DNA of 64,000 nucleotides. Source: Bacteroidaceae bacterium. Its GTDB lineage: Bacteria; Bacteroidota; Bacteroidia; Bacteroidales; Bacteroidaceae. Location of the stretch: contig JAFUFK010000016.1 in NCBI GenBank assembly GCA_017469925.1, forward strand, positions 186,001 through 250,000. Reading direction: 5' to 3'. Made by a program: the position numbers and the translations under genes. How positions within the stretch are numbered: position 1 is the stretch's first letter; every line of letters starts with the position of its first letter. Under the pieces are notes generated by a model, which saw only the letters and a list, made by a program, of their open reading frames with translations, searched no databases and was not told where the DNA came from. Positions 6,420 through 15,502 of the stretch are shown one piece after another.

Positions 6420-8687
6420 GTGAAACGTCGAGTTGGACTTCTTTCGATAGCGTACCTGCTGGCCATCGCCTTTGTGTTGGCGGGTTGCAGTGTATCGCGT
6501 TTCATCCCCGATGGCGAGTACTTGCTCAACGACGTCAAGATACATTCCACCGACAAAACCGTATCGACCGCCCCCCTGCAAGGCTACGTCCAGCAGCATC
6601 CCAACTCGCGATGGTTCAGTGCCGTCAAGGTGCCCATGGCCCCATACCTGATGAGCGGGCGCGACACGACGAAGCGCATCAACCGCTTCCTCCAGCGCGT
6701 CGGTCAGGCCCCCGTCATCTACGACCAGCAGAAGGCCATGCGCACACGCGAAAACATCGAAGCGGCCGTCCGCAACATGGGTTACCTCCAGGCCGATGCC
6801 AGCCTGTTGGAGCGCAAGCGGGGCTTCAAACTCAATGCCCTCTACGACATTCATCCCGGTCCGCGCTACACCGTGGCCTCCATCGACCAAGAGGTCGAGG
6901 ACCCGCAGGTACGTGCGCTCATCGACTCTGCCGCCTCGGCATCGCGACTCTCGCTCGGCATGCCCTTCGACCTGAACGTGCTCAACGAGGAACGCAACCG
7001 CATCAACCACTTGCTCCGCACCCACGGGTACTACCAGTTCAACAAGGAGTTCGTCCGCTTCGAGGCCGACACTACCCTGGGCCATCACGAGGTGGCCCTC
7101 TCGCTCGTCGTCGATAACTACCGCTCCAACCAGCAGGCGGAGCGCACGCCCCACCGCCAGTTCCGCGTGTCCGGCGTCCAGTTCTCCTCCGATACCATAT
7201 CTAATAATTACGTGCGCGCGGGCGTGTTGCGCGTGAAGAATGCCATCCAGCCCGGCGAACTCTTCAACGAGCAGCACGTCCAGGACACCTATAACAACCT
7301 CTCGGCACTCGGAGCAGTCATGAACAGCAGCGTGACGATGGTCCCCGACACGACCGACAGCACCCAACTGCGAGCCCTCGTCGGCGTGACCACGAACAAA
7401 CGCCATGCCCTCAATGCCGAACTGGAGGGCACCAACACCTCCGGCGACCTCGGAGCTGCCGTCGTCCTGTCGTACCAGAATCGAAATCTCTTCCGTGGCT
7501 CCGAACTCTTCAACGTCAAGTTGCGCGGTGCCTATGAGGCCGTCAAGGGACTCGAGGGCTACGAGGACGACTTCAACCACAAGAACCAGAACTACATCGA
7601 GTACAGCATCGAGACGTCGCTGGCTTTCCCCGACTTCAAGTTCCCCTGGCTCAGCCGCAGTTTCCGTCGGCAAAGCCATGCCACGAGCGAGATTTCGCTG
7701 ATGTACGACAGCCAAAACCGTCCCGAGTTCCACCGGCGCGTCGTCACTGCGGCCTGGCGTTACCGCTGGAGCCAAAAGAACCGCCAACGGCAGCACCGCA
7801 TCGACCTGCTCGACCTCAACTACGTCTTCATGCCCTGGATATCGAAGACCTTCCGCCGCGACTACCTCGACGACGCCTCCTCCCGCAATGCCATCCTCCG
7901 ATACAACTACGAGGACCTCTTCATCATGAAGTGGGGCTACACCTTCAGTTATACGTCGCAGCCCCTCAGCGGCGCCATCGGCAGCTACGGTACCAATGCC
8001 TACAGCATCCGCTTCGGTGCGGAGACGGCGGGCAACATCCTCTACGGTATAACGTCGCTCCTCGGCACCAGCAAGAACAGCCTCGGACAGTACAAACTCT
8101 TCAACATCGCCTACGCCCAGTACGTCAAGGGCGACTTCGACTTTGCCAAGAGCTTCCGCTTCTCGCCCGAGAACTCGCTGGTCGTCCACTTCGGCCTCGG
8201 CGTGGCCTATCCCTACGGCAACAGCAACATCCTGCCCTATGAGAAACGCTACTTCAGCGGTGGTGCCAACAGCGTGCGCGGCTGGTCGGTGCGCGGCCTT
8301 GGCCCCGGCACGTTCCGCGGGCGCGACGGACGTATCGACTTCATCAACCAGACGGGCGACGTCAAGCTCGACATGAACCTCGAGTACCGCGCCCACCTCT
8401 TCTGGAAAATCGACGGGGCGGCCTACATCGACGCCGGTAACATCTGGACCATCCGTGCCTACGACGACCAGCCCGGCGGCCAGTTCCGCTTCGACAAGTT
8501 CTGGCGGCAGATAGCCGTATCCTACGGCCTCGGCCTGCGACTCAACTTCAACTACTTCATCCTGCGCCTCGACAGCGGCATGAAGGCCATCAATCCTGCC
8601 TTCACCGGCGACGACTATTACCCCATCATCCATCCTGACTTCAAGCGCGACTTTGCCCTGCACTTCGCCGTCGGTCTGCCCTTCTGA
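6420..8687 (+). CDS. tamL: lipidated TamA/BamA-superfamily outer-membrane assembly protein (TamL-like)
   Basis: 755 residues from a GTG start. The signal peptide ends in a lipobox (FVLAGC), giving a lipid-anchored N-terminus, which fits TamL, the Bacteroidetes lipoprotein form of TamA. Residues about 25-340 hold POTRA-like repeats (PDGEYLLNDVKI, FRVSGVQFSSDTIS). Residues 340-755 form a surface-antigen (D15) beta-barrel with the signature GGANSVRGWSVRGLGPGTF and an aromatic C-terminus (HFAVGLPF). The family helps to insert outer-membrane proteins or to link the envelope with TamB. No tamB lies next to it in this window. A terminator hairpin follows. Confidence 0.85.
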   Translation: MKRRVGLLSIAYLLAIAFVLAGCSVSRFIPDGEYLLNDVKIHSTDKTVSTAPLQGYVQQHPNSRWFSAVKVPMAPYLMSGRDTTKRINRFLQRVGQAPVIYDQQKAMRTRENIEAAVRNMGYLQADASLLERKRGFKLNALYDIHPGPRYTVASIDQEVEDPQVRALIDSAASASRLSLGMPFDLNVLNEERNRINHLLRTHGYYQFNKEFVRFEADTTLGHHEVALSLVVDNYRSNQQAERTPHRQFRVSGVQFSSDTISNNYVRAGVLRVKNAIQPGELFNEQHVQDTYNNLSALGAVMNSSVTMVPDTTDSTQLRALVGVTTNKRHALNAELEGTNTSGDLGAAVVLSYQNRNLFRGSELFNVKLRGAYEAVKGLEGYEDDFNHKNQNYIEYSIETSLAFPDFKFPWLSRSFRRQSHATSEISLMYDSQNRPEFHRRVVTAAWRYRWSQKNRQRQHRIDLLDLNYVFMPWISKTFRRDYLDDASSRNAILRYNYEDLFIMKWGYTFSYTSQPLSGAIGSYGTNAYSIRFGAETAGNILYGITSLLGTSKNSLGQYKLFNIAYAQYVKGDFDFAKSFRFSPENSLVVHFGLGVAYPYGNSNILPYEKRYFSGGANSVRGWSVRGLGPGTFRGRDGRIDFINQTGDVKLDMNLEYRAHLFWKIDGAAYIDAGNIWTIRAYDDQPGGQFRFDKFWRQIAVSYGLGLRLNFNYFILRLDSGMKAINPAFTGDDYYPIIHPDFKRDFALHFAVGLPF

Positions 8688-8698
8688 TAAGCAAACGA

Positions 8699-8731
8699 AA
8701 AGCCCCTCCGTCAGTCTGACGAAGGGGCTTT
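8699..8731. terminator. bidirectional terminator hairpin
   Basis: Stem of about 14 bp (AAAGCCCC...GGGGCTTT, one bulge) between the convergent TamL-like gene and tRNA-Lys, with short T runs on both sides. Confidence 0.75.
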
Positions 8732-8735
8732 CTCG

Positions 8736-8808
8736 TACGCCCTCAGGGGCTCGAACCCTGGACCCATTGATTAAGAGTCAATTGCTCTACCAACTGAGCT
8801 AAGGACGC
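8736..8808 (-). tRNA. tRNA-Lys(CTT)
   Basis: 73 nt cloverleaf on the minus strand. Acceptor GCGTCCT pairs with AGGGCGT, including a G1:U72 and one internal G:U pair. The D arm has GCTCAGTTGGTAGAGC, the anticodon loop is CTCTTAA with anticodon CUU, and the T arm is CAGGG-TTCGAGC-CCCTG. CCA is not encoded. Confidence 0.93.
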
Positions 8809-8828
8809 ATCTTTCTCGTTTGCGAGTG

Positions 8829-8836
8829 CAAAGGTA
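8829..8836 (-). promoter_or_regulatory. -7 promoter element TACCTTTG of tRNA-Lys
   Basis: Lies 20 nt upstream of the mature tRNA 5' end on the minus strand. Confidence 0.55.
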
Positions 8837-8887
8837 CAACCTTTTCTTGATTCCTGCAAGCCTTTTCGGGAAAAAGTTTGAAAAAAG

Positions 8888-11329
8888 TTATCGGTTCGCA
8901 CTCTCCCAGCGCTTGGTCTCCGTGCATCTGAACTGCAACGCCTCGGTGCCTACGGTGGCGCGGAAGTCGCCCTCCTCCAGTCGCCAGTGGTTGTCGTAGC
9001 CGACGAAGGCCAAGTCCTGCGCCGCAATGCGCAGGGCGACGGTCTGTGTCTCGCCCGGCTTCAGTTCCACCTTCTCGAAGGCCCTGAGCCGGCGCACGTC
9101 GGGCGTGAGCGAGGCCACCAGGTCGCTGACGTAGAGTAGCACGCTCTCCTTACCCACGCGCTGGCCCGTGTTCGTGACATCGACCGTGAAGGTGAGGCTG
9201 TCCCCGGCCGCAAAAGCCGGATGGTCAACCCGCAGGTTGCTGTAGCGGAAGGTCGTATAGCTTAGGCCGTAGCCGAAGGGCCACTGCACGTCGGTCGTGG
9301 CTTCGTAGTTGTAGTTGCCCTCCATCTGTCCGCCCGTGTTCTCGCAGGGCTTGTGGTCGTAGGTCGTCAGGCTGCCGGCGTGGCGCGGGTAGGTGTAGGG
9401 CATTCGGCCGCTGAAGTTGGCGTCGCCGCTCAGCAGTCGGGCCAGGGCGTCGCCGCCGTAGTTGCTGGGCAGGAAGGTGTGTACGATGGCCTTGCACAAG
9501 GGTTCCAGTTCGCGAATCAGGCGGGGTCGCCCTTCGTTCAGTACCAGCACGATGGGCTTACCTGTGCGGGCCAGTGCCTTGACGAGTGCGGTCTGGTTCG
9601 CGCTCAGTTCCAGGTCGTCGGTATTGCCCGGCGTCTCGCAGTACGAGTTCTCGCCGATGCAGGCCACGATGACGTCATAGGATGCCAGTTGGCTGGCATC
9701 CAGTTCAAAGTCCATAGTGCTAAGTGCAGAGTTCGGTTGCATGTCGGAACTGTGAACGATAAACTTTGAACTTTGAACTGGCGAAGCCTCTTCCTTCTGC
9801 CAGTTGCCGCCCGAGGCCCAGCGCGTACCTTCGCACAGGGCGACGTTGTCACTTCCGAAGCGCTCCCGCAGAGCCGTGTAGAAGGTATGGTACCGACCAA
9901 TCTTTTGGGCCACCTCGTTCGTGCGGTCGCCCTGCCAGGTATAGCTCCATCCGCCGTTCATCGTCCGCCAATTGTTGGCGTTAGGCCCGCAGACCAGTAT
10001 CCGCGTCCCCTCCTTTAGCGGTAGCAATCTTTCGATATGGCCTTCGCTTAATTCTTCATTTTTTAGCAGCACCATGCACTCTTCCGTCATCGTGCGCGCC
10101 TCGGCAGCAAAGCGTTCGCTCGCAAAGTCGGGGAACCGCTTCGCCAGTTGCTTCGGCGTCAGGTCCCAGGTCTTCCGGTCCAGCGATCCCAGACGCACCT
10201 TCATGCGCAGTACGCGCCGCACGGCATCGTCGATGCGCTCCATCGGGACGCGGCCCTCGTTGACCAACTCGCGCAGCAGGTCGCAGAAGTCCGTCTCGTA
10301 GGGCACCATCGACATGTCTATGCCAGCGTTGATGGCCAGCGCGATGGCTTCCTTCTTCGAGCCTGCGACGTGGTCGCGTGTGTAGAGGTTGTTGATGTCG
10401 GCCCAGTCGGTCACGATCATGCCGTCCCACCCGAGTTGCTCCTTCAGCCATACGGTCAGCAGTTCGTGGTTTGCATGGAAGGGCATGCCGTTGTTTACGC
10501 CCGAGTTCACCATCAGCGACAGGGCTCCGGCCTCGATGGCACGGCGGAAGGGCTCGAAGTACTTTTCCCGGAGGTCACGTTCCGAGACGCTGCTCGGCGT
10601 ACGGTCCTTGCCGTTCACGGGCACGCCGTAGGCCATGAAGTGCTTCACGCAGGCGGCCACCCGTTCGGGCCCGATGTGGTTCGGGTCGTCGCCTTGGTAG
10701 CCCAGTACAGCCTCGCGGGCCATTTCGGCACTCAGGTAGGCGTCTTCGCCGTAACTCTCCCACATGCGGCTCCACAGCGGGTTACGCCCGAGGTCCATCA
10801 CCGGGGAATAGACCCAGGGGATGAGCCCTGCCCGGCTTTCGTACGCCGCAATTTCGTGGATGCGGCGCGGTATGCTGCGGTTGAACGATGCGGCTTGCCC
10901 CACCTCCTGCGGAAATAGCGTTGCGCCCCACGTATAGGAAGCCCCGTGTATCTGATCTACACCATACACCTGCGGCACCCCCGACTCGGCCTCGGCCGAC
11001 AACTGGTTCAGCCGTCGGATGAGCGTAGCCCACACCTCGGGCGTCTGGGCCAGGCTCTTCGGCACGTTCAGGATGCTGCCTACCTTATATCTATTAAACG
11101 CGCGCGCGAGGGCAGCCTCGTCCAGCCGGAATTCCTCGCCCGCCGAGCGGTCGGTAATGACGTCGATGGTCAGTTCACACATCTGTCCGATTTTCTCGTC
11201 CAGTGTCATCTGGGCCAGCTTCTGCTCGACCTGCCGTTCCACCCCTTCGTCGCGGGGGATGGCTCTCCGTTGTGCTTGCATCGTCATTGTCGTAGCGACA
11301 GCGACGGCAAAGATAGTGATTCGTTTCAT
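8888..11329 (-). CDS. bglX: GH3 beta-glucosidase, exported
   Basis: 813 residues. A signal peptide (MKRITIFAVAVATTMTMQA) targets it to the periplasm. The N-terminal GH3 barrel spans about residues 40-370, with the nucleophile Asp in GMIVTDWADINN. The (alpha/beta)6 C-domain runs about 420-650, and a fibronectin-III-like domain ends the protein (DVTNTGQRVGKESVLLYVSD). It removes terminal beta-linked glucose or xylose from oligosaccharides. A linker in the C-domain (SSKFIVHSSDMQPNSALSTM) coincides with heptamer-like sequence at 9704-9782 and is probably an insertion. It belongs to a CAZyme cluster lacking SusC/SusD. Confidence 0.9.
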   Translation of the reverse strand: MKRITIFAVAVATTMTMQAQRRAIPRDEGVERQVEQKLAQMTLDEKIGQMCELTIDVITDRSAGEEFRLDEAALARAFNRYKVGSILNVPKSLAQTPEVWATLIRRLNQLSAEAESGVPQVYGVDQIHGASYTWGATLFPQEVGQAASFNRSIPRRIHEIAAYESRAGLIPWVYSPVMDLGRNPLWSRMWESYGEDAYLSAEMAREAVLGYQGDDPNHIGPERVAACVKHFMAYGVPVNGKDRTPSSVSERDLREKYFEPFRRAIEAGALSLMVNSGVNNGMPFHANHELLTVWLKEQLGWDGMIVTDWADINNLYTRDHVAGSKKEAIALAINAGIDMSMVPYETDFCDLLRELVNEGRVPMERIDDAVRRVLRMKVRLGSLDRKTWDLTPKQLAKRFPDFASERFAAEARTMTEECMVLLKNEELSEGHIERLLPLKEGTRILVCGPNANNWRTMNGGWSYTWQGDRTNEVAQKIGRYHTFYTALRERFGSDNVALCEGTRWASGGNWQKEEASPVQSSKFIVHSSDMQPNSALSTMDFELDASQLASYDVIVACIGENSYCETPGNTDDLELSANQTALVKALARTGKPIVLVLNEGRPRLIRELEPLCKAIVHTFLPSNYGGDALARLLSGDANFSGRMPYTYPRHAGSLTTYDHKPCENTGGQMEGNYNYEATTDVQWPFGYGLSYTTFRYSNLRVDHPAFAAGDSLTFTVDVTNTGQRVGKESVLLYVSDLVASLTPDVRRLRAFEKVELKPGETQTVALRIAAQDLAFVGYDNHWRLEEGDFRATVGTEALQFRCTETKRWESANR
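9760..9782. repeat. heptamer tract (TTTGAAC type) inside the GH3 gene
   Basis: Three near-copies of TTTGAAC, in frame within the GH3 C-domain linker. Confidence 0.7.
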
Positions 11330-11363
11330 CCTTCGGTGTGCGTTAATTATCCATTCCTTGTTG

Positions 11364-11371
11364 CAAAGATA
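11364..11371 (-). promoter_or_regulatory. -7 promoter element TATCTTTG
   Basis: Lies 34 nt before the ATG of the GH3 gene. Confidence 0.6.
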
Positions 11372-11410
11372 ATACTTCTTCAGTAGGGTAGTCCTTTCAT
11401 AGCGCTTTGG

Positions 11411-11905
11411 TTAAGACTGCTCGGCCTCCTCTGTCCGCTTTGCCCGCTTCGAGGCCGCAACCTCCTGGTTCGCAATCTCCTGCATCTTGTGCTTTGCCCG
11501 CCGCTGCTCGGCGCGTGTGGCCACCTTGTGCAGTTTCACGCGCCCGACCGCCTTCGACATCTCCCGCGAGGGCTTCCAGCGCAGGTTGATGCTCTTGATG
11601 AACGACTCGTCGAACTCCTCCACGCTCTTCGCCCCGCGGCTGGCGATGGTGGTGTAGAACGCCCCGAGGTCGTCCAGGTTCACCCGCGCGCCGGCCAGCA
11701 GGTGCTCCATGATGCACCGCTGCGCGTCCTGCAGCAGACCGATAATCGTGCCCTCCGAGAAGGGCGAGTGGTGTCTGGTCAGGTGCCGCGCGATATCGCG
11801 TGTCGTCACCGTCCCCGTACTCTGGGCCGCGGCATATATGCGGCGGCCCTGTTCCTTTTCGCTGACCTTCGCCAGCCTCACTACAAAGCTGTAATTCACT
11901 GCCAT
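11411..11905 (-). CDS. HU-family DNA-binding protein, long form
   Basis: 164 residues, longer than classical HU (about 90). It begins MAVNYSFVVRLAKVSEKEQG and contains the HU-like core (TRDIARHLTRHHSPFSEGTI, VNLDDLGAFYTTIASRG). The C-terminus is basic and then Ala/Glu-rich (KRAKRTEEAEQS). This is the extended HU-like type widespread in Bacteroidetes, which binds DNA non-specifically or at distorted sites. Its predicted transcript starts near 12025, so its leader carries the first of the three 22-nt-period arrays. Confidence 0.88.
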   Translation of the reverse strand: MAVNYSFVVRLAKVSEKEQGRRIYAAAQSTGTVTTRDIARHLTRHHSPFSEGTIIGLLQDAQRCIMEHLLAGARVNLDDLGAFYTTIASRGAKSVEEFDESFIKSINLRWKPSREMSKAVGRVKLHKVATRAEQRRAKHKMQEIANQEVAASKRAKRTEEAEQS

Positions 11906-11948
11906 ACGTATTTTCTCCTTTCTTTCCTTTTGTTGTCGATGTATCGCC

Positions 11949-12014
11949 TACAGGCCGAGGCCGAGGCTCCTAATGGTCTGGGCCGATACGCCTAATTGTC
12001 GAGGCTCAATCGCC
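11949..12014. repeat. 22-nt-period array A
   Basis: Three units starting at 11949, 11971 and 11993, each beginning TAA or TAC and ending in CC (TAATGGTC...GATACGCC, TAATTGTC...CAATCGCC). A fourth start (TAATAG) is at 12015. It lies in the predicted leader of the HU-family gene. Confidence 0.75.
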
Positions 12015-12032
12015 TAATAGTTATTCTCTTTG

Positions 12033-12040
12033 CAAAGTTA
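12033..12040 (-). promoter_or_regulatory. -7 promoter element TAACTTTG
   Basis: Reads toward the HU-family gene, about 130 nt from its ATG. It is the nearest clear element. Confidence 0.45.
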
Positions 12041-12096
12041 TCTTTTTCCCCTGAGATAACCAAGTTTTTCCTCACATTTATTTATCTTCTAACGAA

Positions 12097-12184
12097 AAGA
12101 TAGTTATCTTACACCGAACGGATAGTTATCTTTCTGCAAGAAGATAGTTATCTTACACCATTAAGATAGTTATCTTTTTGCATG
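12097..12184. repeat. 22-nt-period array B (palindromic AAGATAGTTATCTT core)
   Basis: Four units start at 12097, 12119, 12141 and 12163. Three carry the near-palindrome AAGATAGTTATCTT exactly and one carries it with two changes. The spacers are variants of ACACCGAA and TTTGCATG. A degenerate fifth copy is in register at 12075. Confidence 0.9.
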
Positions 12185-12190
12185 AACAAG

Positions 12191-12300
12191 TAAGAGTTTG
12201 CCGCCTGACACCTAAGAGCTTGCCACCAGATGCCTATAGGCTTTCCGTCCGGGACCTAAGAGCTTGCCCCCTGACGCCTAAGGGGGATGTCGCCAGAACT
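12191..12300. repeat. 22-nt-period array C (TAAGAGCTTGCC)
   Basis: Five units start at 12191, 12213, 12235, 12257 and 12279, with consensus TAAGAGCTTGCC followed by a variable CCTGACGCC-like end. The first four end in CC. An apparent ORF (12178-12396) is only this array read through. Together with arrays A and B it fills the gene-free 577 nt between the HU gene and the lipoprotein gene. Confidence 0.85.
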
Positions 12301-12378
12301 TACTTCGGCGGTTTTCCGAAAGTGAAAAAAGTGCTATCAAAGCGTAATATTCTTCGCCCTGTTTTCGATATTATTTCC

Positions 12379-12386
12379 TATCTTTG
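12379..12386 (+). promoter_or_regulatory. -7 promoter element TATCTTTG
   Basis: Upstream of the lyase-like lipoprotein gene, with a predicted leader of about 90 nt. Confidence 0.6.
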
Positions 12387-12482
12387 TGGCGTCTAAGACC
12401 AACTAATACTATGATGAAGAGGTATTCTTGTTATGGTTTTGGCGATAGCGTGCAGACTAACCATGAAAAAGGAAATACAGCA

Positions 12483-13850
12483 ATGAACAAAAGAATTCTT
12501 CCTGTGGGCCGTGTCGCAGTGGCACTGCTCACGACGCTCCTTGTGGGCGGCTGCTCTACGGATGTGCTCTACGGCGAACTGTCGGAGGAGTCGAGCGCAC
12601 AAAGCCGTGCCTCGCAGACGGCGGTGGCGGCAAGCGCTACGGTCAACGTGACCTTGACCGACTACGTCAGCACTGGCGGCACGATAAGTATCGACGCAGG
12701 CGGTATCGGCAGCACACGGAACGGGGCTTACGTCGTCTATCGAGTAAGCGTGACGGAGTCGGGACTCTACGATGCCTTTGCCCTCTTTGGCTCGAAGTAC
12801 GACGGCAGTTCGCTCGCAATGGACATGGACGTGGATGCCTCGGTGCTGGCCAGTCGGCCGACTGAGCCCCAACTGACCCAGGCCGTGGCCAATACGGGCA
12901 GTTGGACTCCCTCGAAGCGCTACACGACGGGGCCCTTCCGACTTCAGGCCGGGCATGACTACTACCTGCGCCTCACCTTCCTGCAAAAGGAGAGCGGACG
13001 CTGGGCAGGCAACGTCTCGAAGCTGGGTCTCCAGTGGAGTGGCGACCAAGAGAACAAGTCGGCGGTGCCCGTAGATGTGACGACCGACGAGGGCTACCGA
13101 CTTTATGCCCTCGACGGCAACGACCGTCAGACGGTCTATCCCTTCTGGCGCGGCTGGGCGTGGGAGCCGAACTACATCGAGGTGAAGGACAACGCCTTCG
13201 AGTTCTACTACAACCAGGCCGCCCTCGATGCCGACAACCGGCGCGAGCGGCGTGGCTGTGAACTGACCTGTCCCTTCAAGGCCACAAGCGAGGGCTGGTA
13301 CGGCTTCCGCATCTTCCTGTCCGAGGAAGGCTTTGCAAAGACCCTCTCGGGGAGCATCTTCTGCCAGTTGTTCAACAACGGCGACCGCAACTCTTGGGCT
13401 GGGCACCTCAGTCTCGACAAGCAACAGGTCGTACTCTCGTACCGCCATGCCCTCGTGGACCCGACCACGCGTACCGTGGGCACGGTGGAGTGGGGCAAGT
13501 GGACGAAAGTCGTGCTCTACTTCCGTGTGGGCCGTAACCAGAAGGGCAGCATCCGCGTGTGGCTGGGTGAGGAGGTGGATGAGGCTACGCCCAGTCTCAA
13601 GGCCGACAACATCAACTTCGGCTTTGGCGAGTGGACGGACGATACGCATCTCGATGGCGAAGTCTCGGAGGCCAACGAGAAGGCCGACTACATCGGTTGC
13701 AAGTTCGGCCTCTACGTCAGCAGTGGCGGCGACCGCACCATCCGTTTCGACGACATCCGCGCCCTCGAGGGCAACCCGGAAGGAGCCTTCGGCATCGTTT
13801 GCCCGCCCACCGGTGGCCTTGACACAGGAATCCATGACGTAAGAATATAA
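12483..13850 (+). CDS. lipoprotein with CBM-like and polysaccharide-lyase-like domains
   Basis: 455 residues from the ATG at 12483. This start was chosen because MNKRILPVGRVAVALLTT followed by LVGGC is a perfect lipoprotein signal; ATGs from 12411 would add an unusual extension. Residues about 35-185 look like a carbohydrate-binding beta-sandwich. Residues about 190-440 (VYPFWRGWAWEPNYIEVKDN, then GWYGFRIFLSEEGF) resemble the jelly-roll of heparin-lyase-I-like (PF14099) or laminarinase-like enzymes. The substrate cannot be named. It lies 12 nt before the GH39 gene, and the two are probably one transcript. Confidence 0.65.
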   Translation: MNKRILPVGRVAVALLTTLLVGGCSTDVLYGELSEESSAQSRASQTAVAASATVNVTLTDYVSTGGTISIDAGGIGSTRNGAYVVYRVSVTESGLYDAFALFGSKYDGSSLAMDMDVDASVLASRPTEPQLTQAVANTGSWTPSKRYTTGPFRLQAGHDYYLRLTFLQKESGRWAGNVSKLGLQWSGDQENKSAVPVDVTTDEGYRLYALDGNDRQTVYPFWRGWAWEPNYIEVKDNAFEFYYNQAALDADNRRERRGCELTCPFKATSEGWYGFRIFLSEEGFAKTLSGSIFCQLFNNGDRNSWAGHLSLDKQQVVLSYRHALVDPTTRTVGTVEWGKWTKVVLYFRVGRNQKGSIRVWLGEEVDEATPSLKADNINFGFGEWTDDTHLDGEVSEANEKADYIGCKFGLYVSSGGDRTIRFDDIRALEGNPEGAFGIVCPPTGGLDTGIHDVRI

Positions 13851-13862
13851 AGCGCACATACG

Positions 13863-15497
13863 ATGAAGAAACTTCTTTCCCTCCTGTTTATCCTAATCCC
13901 GATTCTGCCCGTGTCTCCCCAGACGATAGACGTGAAAGGGCCGGGCGTGCCTCTCCCTCACTACTGGAGCGTGGGCACCTGTGCCGGACGCGTGAACGAG
14001 GGCTTGCGCACGGCGTGGGTGGAGCAGTTGCAGACCGTACACGACGAGTGCGGTTTCCAATACCTGCGGATGCACGGACTCTTCGACGACGACATGTGCG
14101 TCTATTTCGAGGACAAGCAGGGCCGTCCGATTTACAACTGGCAGTACATCGACGAGGTGTTCGACCGTATGCTCGGGATTGGCGTACGGCCCTTCGTCGA
14201 GCTTTCCTTCTTCCCCGAACTCATAGCCAAAGAGAACAGCCTGCGCCAGATGTGGTATCGCAACTGCGTCAGTTACGACCCCCAGCGCATCGCGAAGTGG
14301 GAGGCCTTGGTCGAGGCCTTTACGCGTCACGTCGTCGAACGCTACGGGCTGGACGAGGTGCGCCAGTGGTACTTCGAAGTCTGGAACGAGCCGAACCTGA
14401 ACTTCTCGCCCAAGGCGGGCTTCTTCGATGGTACGAAGTCGGACTACTTCAACCTCTACCTTCTCTCCGTCCGTGCCGTGAAGCGCGTCGATGCCAGTCT
14501 GCGCGTGGGCGGTCCGGCCACCAGCAACTTTGTGCCCGACCAGCGCTACGAGGGTGAGGTCTATGATGCCCAGAAGAGCCGCTTCTATGGTCAGGACGAG
14601 ATAAACCGACAGCAGTGGCGCGGTGCATGGATAGAGGAGTTCCTTACGTTCTGTGCCCGGGAAGGGTTGCCCGTCGATTTCGTCTCCTGCCACCCTTATC
14701 CCACCGACTATGCCCTCGACCCCGTGGCGGGCAAGAGCAAGGACGCCGTGCGCTATATGAAGGCTCTGTCCGACGACATCGCCTGGCTGCACCGTACCAT
14801 CGCCGCCAGTGCTTTCCCCAAGGCCGAGATTCACCTCACGGAGTGGAGCACCAGCCCCAACAGCCGCGACCCGATGCACGACCAGTTGCCTCCGGCCGCC
14901 TTCATCGTCAAGGGCGTGCTCGACAATCTGGGCCAGACCAAAAGTCTCATGTACTGGACCTTCACCGACATCTTCGAGGAGAAAGGCGGGGGGCAGACCC
15001 CCTTCCACGGTGGTTTCGGAATGCTGACGTTCCAAGGCTGGCGGAAGCCCTCGTTCCATGCCTACCGCATGCTCCACCAGTTGGGCGACCAGTTGCTCCA
15101 CTACGCCGACCCGCTCTGTGTCAGTCGCGACAGCCAGACCCGCCGCATCACGGCCCTGGCCTTCAACTATCCCGACGAATACCTTCTGCGCGTGCCCTCG
15201 TCGGCCAACGTCAAGAACTATATGCAGGCCAGCAGCAAGGAGGTTGACTTTCGTTTGGAGGGTCTGCCCGCTGGGGCAACTTTCCTCGTAGAAACCTTGG
15301 ACGACACCCACGGAAACGCCATTCAGTCTTATCGCCAGATAGGTTCACCCTCGGCCCCCACGCGTGAGCAGACGGCCTGGATGCGACAAAAGTCCGAGGC
15401 CACTCTCTGTGATACCATTCAGGCTGATGCCCGTGGTACACTTCGCTTCCAACGGACGCTTCCGCCCTGGACGTTGGTGCTGCTAAGACAGATGTAA
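13863..15497 (+). CDS. GH39 glycosidase (beta-xylosidase type), exported
   Basis: 544 residues with signal peptide MKKLLSLLFILIPILPVS. The TIM barrel shows the acid/base Glu in WYFEVWNEPNLNF and the probable nucleophile Glu in EIHLTEWSTSP, both standard for GH39. A C-terminal beta-sandwich follows from about residue 420. GH39 enzymes are retaining beta-xylosidases or act on other beta-linked sugars. The gene is directly downstream of the lyase-like lipoprotein gene and convergent with the GH3-GH29 gene, whose stop lies five bases away. Confidence 0.87.
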   Translation: MKKLLSLLFILIPILPVSPQTIDVKGPGVPLPHYWSVGTCAGRVNEGLRTAWVEQLQTVHDECGFQYLRMHGLFDDDMCVYFEDKQGRPIYNWQYIDEVFDRMLGIGVRPFVELSFFPELIAKENSLRQMWYRNCVSYDPQRIAKWEALVEAFTRHVVERYGLDEVRQWYFEVWNEPNLNFSPKAGFFDGTKSDYFNLYLLSVRAVKRVDASLRVGGPATSNFVPDQRYEGEVYDAQKSRFYGQDEINRQQWRGAWIEEFLTFCAREGLPVDFVSCHPYPTDYALDPVAGKSKDAVRYMKALSDDIAWLHRTIAASAFPKAEIHLTEWSTSPNSRDPMHDQLPPAAFIVKGVLDNLGQTKSLMYWTFTDIFEEKGGGQTPFHGGFGMLTFQGWRKPSFHAYRMLHQLGDQLLHYADPLCVSRDSQTRRITALAFNYPDEYLLRVPSSANVKNYMQASSKEVDFRLEGLPAGATFLVETLDDTHGNAIQSYRQIGSPSAPTREQTAWMRQKSEATLCDTIQADARGTLRFQRTLPPWTLVLLRQM

Positions 15498-15502
15498 GAA
15501 CG

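Noticed and set aside
6387-8663. 758-codon antisense ORF opposite the tamL-like gene
   Set aside because: A shadow of GC-rich codon bias. The sense frame has a complete signal peptide, POTRA repeats and D15 motif.
12097-12300. CRISPR array
   Set aside because: The 22-nt units have no unique spacers of protospacer length, units are palindromic and degenerate, and no cas genes are present. The same applies to arrays D and E.
12178-12396. 72-codon ORF
   Set aside because: It is array C translated, runs through the promoter of the next gene and has no protein-like features.
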